Part shown: positions 1 to 9,194 of the stretch, one piece after another | Layout of the letters: the number at the start of each line of letters is the position of its first letter | How positions within the stretch are numbered: the first letter of the stretch is position 1 | Source of the DNA: an uncultured Lachnospiraceae bacterium | GTDB taxonomy: Bacteria; Bacillota; Clostridia; Lachnospirales; Lachnospiraceae | DNA length: 64,000 nt | Reading direction: 5' to 3' | Assembly: GCA_902780405.1 (NCBI GenBank) | Contig: CACZFI010000008.1 | Coordinates: 1 to 64,000 of the forward strand | The notes under the pieces: model-generated | The model's database searches: none | Told to the model about the DNA's origin: nothing | Seen by the model: only the letters and a program-made list of their open reading frames with translations | Translations under genes and position numbers: made by a program

Positions 1-2201
1 GCCGGCGCATCACCATAGGTAATGGTCTTATCATTTGCAGTTATGGTAAGTGGCGCCTTAGTAATTGTAAATGTCGTGCTTCCTGACACTGTATAGTTGC
101 CACCTGTCTTATCAGACACAGTTACGGTAGCCGTTCCGACATCTTTGTTATCTGAATATGAAACATTATACTCAGATGCCGCTATGACAGTATTTCCATC
201 TTTCACTGTGATGGAAGGGGTTATATTTGAACCTGTATATGTCTGATCTGGTATTGTCTGGATAGCACCGGTTACAGTTTTAGGGGTAATGGTTATCTGC
301 ACACTTGTTGTAACTGATGAATCAGAATGTGTGCTGTCACCTTTCGTATAAGCCTGTACATAAGTCGTTCCCGTATCTTTTCTTGAAGGTACAGTTGCCG
401 ACCAACTGCCCCATGTAGAGTTATCTGTACTTGTTCTATAATATACTGTTCCACCTGATGCGCCAGATGCCGTCACGCTATGTGAGTTTCCGTCGTAGGT
501 TCCCGACCAGCCGGTAAGCGTCGGCGCGGTAGACGGTTCGTTGATTACAAGCGTATGGACAGAAGTTTCTGTGCTGTCATTGTGGAAATTATCGCCGACA
601 ACCTTTGCTTTGACATACGTGGTTCCTGGTTCAGTGCGCCTCGGCACAGTCGTTGTCCAGTCGCTCCATGTGGAATTGTCTTCGCTGGTTGCGTATTGTA
701 CTATGCCGCCGCTTCCGCCGCTGGTACCGATGGCGTGGGCGCTGCCATCATAATTGGCGGTCGTATTGGTTAATGTAGGATTGGTAGCAGGCTCGGCAAC
801 CGCAACCAGGTCAAAGTAAACCCCGCCGCCGCAGTTAGCACAGGTTTGACCAATATTGCAGATTTTCCATTTTGCTGCATCGTTTGGCAAGCTGTCGAGT
901 GTAAACGTGCAAGATGTCGGTCCGGTACCACCACCACTAGAATTACCAGCCGCAAAACGTAAATAGCCACTGTTGCTGTATTCACCATTGCTGTTGCCTG
1001 AATAGGAAATCGTCGGATGGTATTGGTTGCCTTTCGCATCCTTGAACGTAATACCTATAAACATGTTTTCAGGACCGCCATTATTCGGCCCCTTTCTATT
1101 ATTGTTATAACCATTAAAGACAAATTTTGTGTCCTTATTATAGGTAGCCCCCGTTATGTTGTGGGTAAGACTATTTACGTTAGAAAGAGTAAACGTAAAG
1201 TTTTGTGTCACCGCATCCGTCACCACAATCTCATACTCCACACCATCCACAGTAACCTTCATCCACTCATTACTTGTAAATGCCTGATGTGCAGTAACTA
1301 TCCACTCACCACTTTCCTTTGACGCAGAGAAAAGGCTTTCATCACTTACACTTACCGCAGTTATATCACTGTCTGTCGCTGCATTTCCATCTGCCTTAGT
1401 TATACCAACATATGAAAGTATGTCAGTCAAAGCGACAGAACTATCACCCTCCATCACATACTGCTTTTCATTATAAGTAAATTCTACAGTATAGTAGGAA
1501 AATCCATCTGATACAGCCGTGACTGTATTTCCACTCTCGGATGTACTTAATTCTTCTGCCACAAGATTTCCGGTTTCTCCCGGTATATGATAAATGTCGG
1601 TTGAGAGATTCCGGTTAGCCACCTCATCCATAGCAAAGCTTACATTGACTGTCTGTCCATCCGCAGGCTGGATTTCCGTTCCATTCTCATCAAGGACCTT
1701 TATGTCATATGTATAACTTTGTGCAACAAAGGCATCCGCGTTACGTACAACATTTACCGCCTGATCGATCTGCGCTTCCTTGTCAGCTGTCACCTTGCTT
1801 ACATTAAGCTCTGCTCCTTCCGGAAAAACCCCTTCCGAGGCAGTGACTGTGATATGAACACCATCAATGGAACAGGACTGTGCAAAGGACGGATACGTCT
1901 TTTCTGTCTTTTCTGCCTTTTCTTCCTTCTCGTGCGTTCCTTCATCCATCGTGTCCTGTCGGGCAGGAGCGTCGTCCATATCCAATACTGTATCCGGCTC
2001 TAAGTTTTCCTCAGCCTCTTCCATCCCCGCATCCGAATCTGTTGCAACCTCTGCATCTACGGATTCATTTTCATCGGATACCATATAAGACTCCGCAGAT
2101 GAATTTCCTTCATCAAATGCGAAAGTCAAATAGCTCTGATTGCAAACAGCCATAAGCAATACAAGCATGATGGCTATCCTTCGTGTTAATCTCTTCTTCA
2201 T
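1..2201 (-). CDS. Secreted MBG-repeat surface protein (3' end outside window)
   Basis: The frame is open from an ATG at 2201 (ribosome site GGGAGGA) to the window edge, about 733 residues with no stop, so the C-terminus is missing. The start MKKRLTRRIAIMLVLLMAVC looks like a signal peptide. An acidic, low-complexity stretch follows (about residues 35-100, rich in Glu, Asp, Ser). Later come two similar beta-rich repeats of about 70 residues, each with a TWxxW core (DNSTWSDW, DNSTWGSW) and a TxGTTYVxA-like strand. Next are Ig-like and MBG-type modules (TITANDKTITYGDAPA at the edge). This architecture is typical of large cell-surface adhesins; the ligand is unknown. No anchor is visible because the end is cut off. 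Its leader carries a repeat-containing ORF and a terminator. Confidence 0.8.
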   Translation of the reverse strand, partial: MKKRLTRRIAIMLVLLMAVCNQSYLTFAFDEGNSSAESYMVSDENESVDAEVATDSDAGMEEAEENLEPDTVLDMDDAPARQDTMDEGTHEKEEKAEKTEKTYPSFAQSCSIDGVHITVTASEGVFPEGAELNVSKVTADKEAQIDQAVNVVRNADAFVAQSYTYDIKVLDENGTEIQPADGQTVNVSFAMDEVANRNLSTDIYHIPGETGNLVAEELSTSESGNTVTAVSDGFSYYTVEFTYNEKQYVMEGDSSVALTDILSYVGITKADGNAATDSDITAVSVSDESLFSASKESGEWIVTAHQAFTSNEWMKVTVDGVEYEIVVTDAVTQNFTFTLSNVNSLTHNITGATYNKDTKFVFNGYNNNRKGPNNGGPENMFIGITFKDAKGNQYHPTISYSGNSNGEYSNSGYLRFAAGNSSGGGTGPTSCTFTLDSLPNDAAKWKICNIGQTCANCGGGVYFDLVAVAEPATNPTLTNTTANYDGSAHAIGTSGGSGGIVQYATSEDNSTWSDWTTTVPRRTEPGTTYVKAKVVGDNFHNDSTETSVHTLVINEPSTAPTLTGWSGTYDGNSHSVTASGASGGTVYYRTSTDNSTWGSWSATVPSRKDTGTTYVQAYTKGDSTHSDSSVTTSVQITITPKTVTGAIQTIPDQTYTGSNITPSITVKDGNTVIAASEYNVSYSDNKDVGTATVTVSDKTGGNYTVSGSTTFTITKAPLTITANDKTITYGDAP

Positions 2202-2251
2202 ATGTTTAATCCTCCCATTATCATACAAATTTCTGTGTCCGGGTGTCTGTT

Positions 2252-2437
<186 letters not shown>

Positions 2438-2498
2438 CTTGTCAAGCACCTCCAAAAAAAATTCCCAATATTACTTTCAACCCACTCTATCGCCTGCA

Positions 2499-2527
2499 AT
2501 TATATCATATTTTTTAAGAAAAGAAAA
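2499..2527 (-). promoter_or_regulatory. Candidate promoter of MBG protein leader
   Basis: TATAAT at 2504-2499 with a weak TTTTCT at -35 and 17-bp spacing. The -10 aligns with the better promoter at 6315-6343. From TATAAT onward the two leaders share GGGTT 15 bases later and GGGAA 12 bases after that. Confidence 0.5.
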
Positions 2528-2547
2528 GGAAGAAAAGGTGCCCCTTC

Positions 2548-2615
2548 GTCATTCTGAGCGCAGCGAAGAATCTTTCTTTCCGCTTACTAAGATCCTTCGC
2601 CTCGCTCATGATGAC
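2548..2615. repeat. Palindromic repeat element (REP-like), 68 bp
   Basis: An imperfect inverted repeat of about 28-bp arms: GTCATTCTGAGCGCAGCGAA on the left faces TTCGCCTCGCTCATGATGAC on the right. It sits between the nuclease gene and the MBG leader promoter. The GTCATTCTGAGCG...GCGAAGAATC type of palindrome is a dispersed element in many bacterial genomes. It could fold in RNA from either strand and act as a terminator. Confidence 0.7.
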
Positions 2616-2644
2616 ACCAAAAAAAGCAGAATAGAAAAACGGAA

Positions 2645-3448
2645 TCAGGCACTTTCTTCGGCGATAAGCTGCTGCACCTTTTCCACGGTTATATCCAGCA
2701 TCTCAGCGATCTCATCCGTACTCTTTCCCTTCGCATGCATGCGTTTTGCTATTTTCATCTCCTTTTCCGTACCACCGGCTTCCTTGCCCTCGTTGAAGCC
2801 CTCATAATGTTCATCCATCAGTTTTGCCGAAAAGAACATGTAATCACTCCTCGCTGTATCTCTGGACTTAACTTTTCGCACTTCATCATTTAACTGCCGG
2901 GTATACTCATCTCCGGTTTGTCCTGCGCGAACAAAATCCAGGAAATGCTTAAGTCCCTCGGACAATCCGTCTCTTGTACCCTTCGCATTTAAGAACACTT
3001 TCAAGGTTTCATCGTTGAGCGGATACTCCGGATCCTCCACACAGCGGTTCTCAAAGGTGTAGATTGCACGTCCTTTTTGGAATGGATCATCCGAACAGAT
3101 GAATATGACGACATTCTTCTGCAGCTCCCGGTAGGTCGCGCCGCGCAGCAGCGCATCCACGTCCATCACGGACTGATAATACCTGCTTCTCTTCGGCAGT
3201 TCCTTGTAGGACCGGTTCTGCATTTCCACGTTATAGGATACATCGTCGCCCTTTAGGTAGACGTCCAGCCGGATCCCTTTGGAACTGTAAATGGGGCGGA
3301 TGGTCTGCTCGCATTCCGCCTTCTCGATGTGGTCGATCTCGATCCCCAAAATCATCTCGATGCAGCGCTTGCAAAGCTTCTCGTTCTGCATCACCCGATT
3401 AAAGATGTAGTCGTCGCAAAAAGTCAAGTCTTCCAGTTGTTTAACCAT
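2645..3448 (-). CDS. PD-(D/E)XK nuclease-family protein (Rpn/transposase-like)
   Basis: 267 residues from ATG 3448, chosen because AAGGAGGT lies eight bases upstream. The frame is open further upstream but reads there through a palindromic repeat. The N-terminal part (YIFNRVMQNEKLCKRCIEMI), then GIRLDVYLKGDDVSYNVEMQ, matches the PD-(D/E)XK family often named 'nuclease family transposase' or Rpn. Asp in RLDVY and Glu-Met-Gln in NVEMQ are the likely D...ExQ catalytic residues. The C-terminus (GKSTDEIAEMLDITVEKVQQ) forms a helix-turn-helix-like tail common in this family. These genes are frequent in Lachnospiraceae and have been linked to DNA cleavage and recombination; no transposon ends are seen here. 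It lies between two palindromic repeats. Confidence 0.8.
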   Translation of the reverse strand: MVKQLEDLTFCDDYIFNRVMQNEKLCKRCIEMILGIEIDHIEKAECEQTIRPIYSSKGIRLDVYLKGDDVSYNVEMQNRSYKELPKRSRYYQSVMDVDALLRGATYRELQKNVVIFICSDDPFQKGRAIYTFENRCVEDPEYPLNDETLKVFLNAKGTRDGLSEGLKHFLDFVRAGQTGDEYTRQLNDEVRKVKSRDTARSDYMFFSAKLMDEHYEGFNEGKEAGGTEKEMKIAKRMHAKGKSTDEIAEMLDITVEKVQQLIAEESA

Positions 3449-3619
3449 ACACGTTACCTCCTTATGATAAAACAAAACATACGGTATTTCAAGACGGGTA
3501 ACCATCTTGCATAAAAGTAAAAAAAGGGAAATGCACAGCGGAACCGCTGCGGTTTCGATGATGATAGAATAACACCGATTCATAAGAAGTGTAAAGTGAA
3601 CTTTTTGTGAAATCAAAAA

Positions 3620-3691
3620 GGTACCTGGCCCCACTACGAAAATGTTACGTTTACTTCCAAATGTAACACTTTTGTAATGGGGTCAGGCACC
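3620..3691. repeat. Palindromic repeat with GGTGCCTGACCCC-type ends
   Basis: Imperfect inverted repeat with about 33-bp arms: GGTACCTGGCCCCACTACGA faces TTTTGTAATGGGGTCAGGCA plus flanking bases, with a short ACTTCC centre. It lies just downstream of the lectin/ChW gene stop (3712) and upstream of the nuclease start, so it may end lectin/ChW transcription. Its end sequence GTCAGGCACC recurs at 6363-6457. Confidence 0.7.
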
Positions 3692-3711
3692 CGTTTACAT
3701 ACAGGTCTTGA

Positions 3712-6063
3712 TTACTTCTGAATAAATGCCTTTGTATTTACTGATTTGATGTTGCCGTAGTTTGCGGCAGGTTCGGTTCCTTCCTTCGGAACGATCACAA
3801 CCTGGATACCCTCCATGCGGTACTTGAGGCCTGCCGTTCCGGCGTGCTCACCGTTCTTCGCCCAGTTAAGCCAGCCGTAATTCTGTACGTGCACACGATA
3901 GTATACATCATAGAAATCTGCCATATCGCCGTAGAGCTCGATATCGATCGCTTCGAGACGAAGGCTTCTTCCTGTTGTTCCCGCTGTGTCTCCGTCGACA
4001 TGCCAGTTCTTCTCCCAGCCGAGATTCTGGATGTGTGTCTTGTAACGGATACCGCCGGTGCGGTCTTTGTTGGTAAGCTTGAGATTGATTCCCTCAAGGC
4101 GAAGGCTTCTGCCGTAGCTTCCCGCTACCGCACCGTTCGACTTCCAGTTCTGCCAGCCGGCATTCTGGATGTGCGTGCGATAGGAAACATTGACGGTGTC
4201 AATGCCCTCTGCCTCGGGTGCATTGTTCTTATCCTTGGAGCTGTAGCCCACGGTTGAAGTGCTCTTAACACCTTCCGCATTCTGCTTAACAGCCGTTCCC
4301 TTGGGAACTACCTGGATCTGGATGGCCTCCAGTCTGTAACCGAAGCCGCTGGAGCCTGCGGGCTGACCGTTCTTCGCCCAATTAAGCCAGCCGAGATTCT
4401 GTACATGCACACGATAGTAGATATCGTACTTTTCCGCGTCCGTACCGGTCAGCTTCATCATGACTGCTTCCAGTCTCTTGCTTTCGTTTGTGGTACCGGA
4501 TACTTCACCGTTCGTCGCCCAGGGTGTCCATCCAAGATCCTGGACATGTGTCGCATACTGCACGCCAAGGTTCGGATTGCCTTCCAGCTTGACTGCGATT
4601 GCTTCCATACGAAGAGAGGATCCTGTGGTACCGGATACCTGCCCGTCCTTCTTGGCAGTTTTATCCCATCCCTTGTTCTGAACATGTGTCACATAGTCAA
4701 CCGTTACATCCTTCGGCTTGTCATCTTTCTTCCACTGCGCATAAAGTGTAACAGTCTCATCCTTGTCGTAAGCCGCACCTGCAGCGTACGCAGTTCCCGA
4801 ACCGTCTGCCTTGGTATTCCATCCCGTAAATGTATAGCCCTCCTGTTCAAATCCTTCCGGTGCCTTTGCTACGGAAAGTGCACTGCCGGAGAGTTTCTCC
4901 TGCGGTGCAGGGGCTGTTCCGCTTGTATTTCCGTTCCCGTCGTATTTTACAAAATAAATATTCTTCGACTGATAATTGACGCCGGCATCAATACCGCCCG
5001 CATAGACACTGAACTCGAGAAAGTATCCATGGACTTCCGCATTCGGCGAAAGATCGTTCAACAATGCGTTTCCACCCCAGGGTGCCACCGCACAAGACTC
5101 TCCTCCTTTAGCATCGTCAGAATTATTCGGCTCTCCACTCGCCCACGGTGCCGTCTTCATCGACTGTCCCTGCTCGGGACCGCAAGCCCAATAATAATAG
5201 TCCGCATAGGTTGAATTAGACTGATGCGTCGTATCAAACGGCATATAATAAGTTCCTTGCTCGCTGATAATCTTCTTATTGCTGACACTGGTCGCAACGC
5301 CACTATATCCATGATTCGTCGGTGTGATCTTACTTGCTGTTTCGTAAGTCAAATCATTCGCACCGAACTTCATCGACGTTCCGGCCGTCCATGCTCCATT
5401 CGTGTTTCCTGTATTAGCCGAATCAAAGAAGCCTTTCAACATCACAGCTTCATCCTGAGTTGTAACCGTCGCGAGATACCCTTTTAATCCGCCGAGGGTG
5501 TCTGTTCCACTCATTGCTTCATGGAAGGCTTCAATCCAATTCTTTTGTCCTTTTTTAAACTGATATGCGTGTGCCTCTCCGTTAGAATTCAACACGCCGA
5601 AAAAGGTGGTTGTGTCCGAAGCAACCTGCTCCTTCATATCGGCGGTTGTTTCACCGGTTGTAAGATCAATATGCACACGCGTGGTTCCGGGTGCAAATTT
5701 TACCTTGGTCAAGATCGTCTTTAACTCAGCATTTGAAACCTTATTATCAAAAAGGATCAATGCTGCCGTCGAGTTGCTTCCCGTCTTGCTGTGTACTGTC
5801 GCGCCTGACGGCAGTCCCGAAATCGTTGCATTTGTTCCGAGTGTACCGATCAGCACAAGAGTAACCGAGCTGTCGGGCGTGTTTCCGATCACATTCGTCA
5901 CCGCAGTCTGTGACAGGCTGTAAGTGCCGTCAGAATTCACCGTCCAGCTGCTCGCCTCATTTGCAGCTTTTGAAGTGAATCCGCTTTGCGGCATCAATCC
6001 GAGCATCATCGCAAGTGCCAGCATGATGCCGAGGATCCGCCTCCTGCTTCTTGTTTTTTTCAT
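3712..6063 (-). CDS. Secreted C-type lectin / InlB-repeat / ChW-repeat surface protein
   Basis: 783 residues with a signal peptide (MKKTRSRRRILGIMLALAMM, Ala-rich cleavage near residue 34). Residues about 163-350 form a C-type-lectin-like domain (GYLATVTTQDEA start, W.SGEPNN, GGESCAV, GYFLEFS end). The EPN triplet is the classic mannose-type calcium/sugar motif. An InlB B-repeat follows (YDGNGNTSG ... GYTFTGWNTKADGSG ... TLYAQW), about residues 372-445. Six ChW repeats fill the rest, each with a (T/V)H(V/I)Q(N/D)xGW core and a RLEAI-type strand. ChW repeats are clostridial surface-binding or extracellular modules. No sortase motif or transmembrane anchor is seen at the C-terminus (NTKAFIQK), so ChW repeats may hold it at the surface. 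AAGGAGGG precedes the ATG. A terminator sits about 30 bases upstream. Confidence 0.9.
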   Translation of the reverse strand: MKKTRSRRRILGIMLALAMMLGLMPQSGFTSKAANEASSWTVNSDGTYSLSQTAVTNVIGNTPDSSVTLVLIGTLGTNATISGLPSGATVHSKTGSNSTAALILFDNKVSNAELKTILTKVKFAPGTTRVHIDLTTGETTADMKEQVASDTTTFFGVLNSNGEAHAYQFKKGQKNWIEAFHEAMSGTDTLGGLKGYLATVTTQDEAVMLKGFFDSANTGNTNGAWTAGTSMKFGANDLTYETASKITPTNHGYSGVATSVSNKKIISEQGTYYMPFDTTHQSNSTYADYYYWACGPEQGQSMKTAPWASGEPNNSDDAKGGESCAVAPWGGNALLNDLSPNAEVHGYFLEFSVYAGGIDAGVNYQSKNIYFVKYDGNGNTSGTAPAPQEKLSGSALSVAKAPEGFEQEGYTFTGWNTKADGSGTAYAAGAAYDKDETVTLYAQWKKDDKPKDVTVDYVTHVQNKGWDKTAKKDGQVSGTTGSSLRMEAIAVKLEGNPNLGVQYATHVQDLGWTPWATNGEVSGTTNESKRLEAVMMKLTGTDAEKYDIYYRVHVQNLGWLNWAKNGQPAGSSGFGYRLEAIQIQVVPKGTAVKQNAEGVKSTSTVGYSSKDKNNAPEAEGIDTVNVSYRTHIQNAGWQNWKSNGAVAGSYGRSLRLEGINLKLTNKDRTGGIRYKTHIQNLGWEKNWHVDGDTAGTTGRSLRLEAIDIELYGDMADFYDVYYRVHVQNYGWLNWAKNGEHAGTAGLKYRMEGIQVVIVPKEGTEPAANYGNIKSVNTKAFIQK

Positions 6064-6090
6064 ATGAAACCCTCCTTAAATGTGATATAC

Positions 6091-6156
6091 AAAAAACCAT
6101 CAGAAAAGGTGAAGAAGCCTGACCGAAGTCCGGCACCTTCACCTAGTCTGATGGTT
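6091..6156 (-). terminator. Strong leader terminator/attenuator before lectin-ChW gene
   Basis: On the minus strand, AACCATCAGA pairs with TCTGATGGTT. Inside, AGGTGAA pairs with TTCACCT, then GCC with GGC, then GAC-TTCG-GTC as a tetraloop. TTTTTT follows. It lies between the promoter at 6315-6343 and the start at 6063, so it must be overcome for expression. The leader ORF stop codon (6139-6141) falls in the 5' arm. Confidence 0.85.
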
Positions 6157-6249
6157 ATTCGCTATGATAATGCTCGCACAAAAAGAGCCAGAGATTATCT
6201 CTCTGTGCTGTGCTGCGTTGTGCTGTAAAATGGTCGTCCGTTTTGTCAT
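6139..6249 (-). CDS. Putative leader peptide ORF (36 aa) ending inside terminator
   Basis: An AAAGGTG ribosome site lies about ten bases before ATG 6249. The frame runs 36 codons (MTKRTTILQHNAAQHREIIS then a hydrophobic stretch) to TGA at 6139 in the 5' arm of the terminator. A ribosome at that stop would cover the outer stem, so translation should allow read-through. The codons for LQHNAAQH contain the AGCAC repeat. One alternate frame stops at a TAA directly after the repeat; the other stops at a TAA just before the hairpin. The arrangement parallels the leader ORF at 2437. Confidence 0.4.
   Translation of the reverse strand: MTKRTTILQHNAAQHREIISGSFCASIIIANNHQTR
6205..6224. repeat. Degenerate pentanucleotide repeat (GTGCT)4
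   Basis: GTGCT, GTGCT, GCGTT, GTGCT in direct tandem inside the leader ORF. The third unit is mutated, so the array is likely less slippery than the tetranucleotide at 2365-2412. Confidence 0.7.
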
Positions 6250-6314
6250 AGATGTCAAGCACCTTTCGAAAACGTATTTCCCATTACTGCATTAAACCCA
6301 TCCCATATGCGAGA

Positions 6315-6343
6315 ATTATACCACAAATCCGTCTCTTTCTCAA
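6315..6343 (-). promoter_or_regulatory. SigA-type promoter of lectin-ChW leader
   Basis: TTGAGA (6343-6338), 17-bp spacer, TATAAT (6320-6315) preceded by TGTGG. It predicts a leader of about 245 bases, long enough for the leader ORF and terminator. Confidence 0.75.
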
Positions 6344-6362
6344 GTCTTCATCCGACAGAAAA

Positions 6363-6457
6363 GGTGCCGGACACCTAAAGGAGTCAGGCACCTCGCGCAA
6401 AAGGAGCCGTTTAGGTGCCTGACATCCCGCAGGGTGTCTGGCTCCTAAGCGGCTCCT
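6363..6457. repeat. Two tandem palindromic repeats after atpC (likely terminator)
   Basis: First hairpin 6363-6392: GGTGCCGGACACC faces GGAGTCAGGCACC. Second hairpin 6402-6457: AGGAGCCGTTTAGGTGCCTG faces its complement ending CTAAGCGGCTCCT with a GCA centre. They begin nine bases beyond the atpC stop and would fold in the atp transcript. The GTCAGGCACC core matches the repeat at 3620-3691, so this is a dispersed family rather than a dedicated terminator. Confidence 0.75.
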
Positions 6458-6465
6458 CATTTGGT

Positions 6466-6864
6466 TTAATGTTTTGTCATCGAGAGTCGCACGACCGCAC
6501 GCTTTAATGCAAGTTCCGCACGATTGGCGTCCATTGAACTGTCCTTGATGCGTCGTTCTGCGCGAAGCTTTGCTTCCTCGGCGCGGTTTCTGTCGATCTC
6601 TTCCGGCCACTCCACGCTCTCCGCGAGGATCTTGATGCTGTCGCCTAAGATCTCGGCGAATCCGGAGTGAAGCGCTGCCTGCCGCGTGCCCTCCGCTGTC
6701 TCAAGCTTCAGGACGCCGGGCGCTATGACTACCGTCATCGGGATATGTCTCGGGTATACGCCGATGATGCCCTCGATGGTATTGAATTCGATAAAGCTCA
6801 CATCTCCCTCGTAGAAAGTACGATCGGGAGCAATGATCTTTACTGTCATTTTGGATTCTGCCAT
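6466..6864 (-). CDS. atpC: F1Fo ATP synthase subunit epsilon
   Basis: 132 residues, normal length for bacterial epsilon. The N-terminal beta-sandwich is clear (KIIAPDRTFYEGDVSFIEFN, then the GIIGVYPRHIPM loop). A C-terminal helical pair (RAEEAKLRAERRI ... RAELALKRAVVRL) regulates rotation in this family. It is the last gene of the atp operon, 15 bases after atpD, with tandem palindromes following that probably end the transcript. Confidence 0.97.
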   Translation of the reverse strand: MAESKMTVKIIAPDRTFYEGDVSFIEFNTIEGIIGVYPRHIPMTVVIAPGVLKLETAEGTRQAALHSGFAEILGDSIKILAESVEWPEEIDRNRAEEAKLRAERRIKDSSMDANRAELALKRAVVRLSMTKH

Positions 6865-6879
6865 GGATTCTCTCCTAGA

Positions 6880-8280
<1,401 letters not shown>

Positions 8281-8319
8281 TTATCTTTTTCTCCTTTGTC
8301 AACTCTAAGCGCGGGGCTT

Positions 8320-9180
8320 CTAGCCTACCGCATCCGCACCTGCTATGATCTCTGTAAGCTCCTGGGTAATCGCTCCCTGACGGGCTCTGTTGTAAGAGAG
8401 TTCCAGGTTCGCGATCATATCCGCCGCGTTGTTCGTGGCGGAATCCATGGCCTGCATACGGGCACCGTTCTCGCTGGCTACCGCCTCAAGAAATGCACCG
8501 AAGATGATGTTGGACATGTACTTCGGGATCACCCGGTCAAGCACCGTCTCGTCATCCGGCTCAAAATTCATCAGAAGCTTGTCATCCGCAACACTTGTGG
8601 TATCGAAATCCTCAGGATCGATAGGGAGCAGTTTGATCACTTTCGCTTCCTGCGTCACCGTGTTCTTGAAGTTCGTATAAGCAAGATAGATCTCGCCGAT
8701 CTCTCCCGCCTCATACTGTGTAAGCAGCTGCTTTGTGAGTTCCATCGCATCTCCGAAAAGCGGTGCATTGATCACTTCCGAGAGATCCTGATGGATGGTG
8801 TAGCCCTTGCGGCGAAGGCCTTCGATTCCCTTCTTACCGATGGCGTACACGAAGGTATCCTCCTTGGGAAGGTCGGCAGCCAGGATGGCTTTTACGACGT
8901 TGGAGTTGTAGCCGCCTGCAAGTCCTCTGTTCGAGGTGATGGCTACGACTGCCTTTTTGTTCGTCTTGCTTTCCTTCAGGAACCTGTGGTCCACGTTGCG
9001 GGTCTTGGCAAGGATGGAGCAGATGGTATCGTAGAGCATGTTAAAATATGGCTTGTTGTTCTCGGCACGCTGTCTGGACTTCTGGAGCTTGACGGTTGCG
9101 ACAAGCTTCATCGCCTTGGTGATCTGCTGCGTGCTCTGGACGCTTTCCTTGCGTCGCTTGATGTCTCTCATAGACGCCAT
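8320..9180 (-). CDS. atpG: F1Fo ATP synthase subunit gamma
   Basis: 286 residues. It starts with the family signature MASMRDIKRRKESVQSTQQI and ends with the conserved rotor helix (ARQGAITQELTEIIAGADA). Gamma is the central stalk that turns inside the alpha3-beta3 hexamer. It lies 14 bases after atpA. Confidence 0.97.
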   Translation of the reverse strand: MASMRDIKRRKESVQSTQQITKAMKLVATVKLQKSRQRAENNKPYFNMLYDTICSILAKTRNVDHRFLKESKTNKKAVVAITSNRGLAGGYNSNVVKAILAADLPKEDTFVYAIGKKGIEGLRRKGYTIHQDLSEVINAPLFGDAMELTKQLLTQYEAGEIGEIYLAYTNFKNTVTQEAKVIKLLPIDPEDFDTTSVADDKLLMNFEPDDETVLDRVIPKYMSNIIFGAFLEAVASENGARMQAMDSATNNAADMIANLELSYNRARQGAITQELTEIIAGADAVG

Positions 9181-9194
9181 AATGACTCACCTCG

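Noticed and set aside
2645..3448. Nuclease-family 'transposase' as part of an active mobile element
   Set aside because: No terminal inverted repeats, target duplications or second transposition gene; the flanking palindromes are unlike each other and occur elsewhere.
4405..5214. A 269-residue plus-strand open frame opposite the lectin/ChW gene
   Set aside because: Cysteine/arginine-rich shadow of repeat-coding DNA; no ribosome site or family.
6157..6314. Possible riboswitch aptamer (for example cyclic-di-GMP) between the promoter and the leader terminator
   Set aside because: No GEMM, cobalamin, SAM or other known core sequence was found; a leader ORF explains the layout better.
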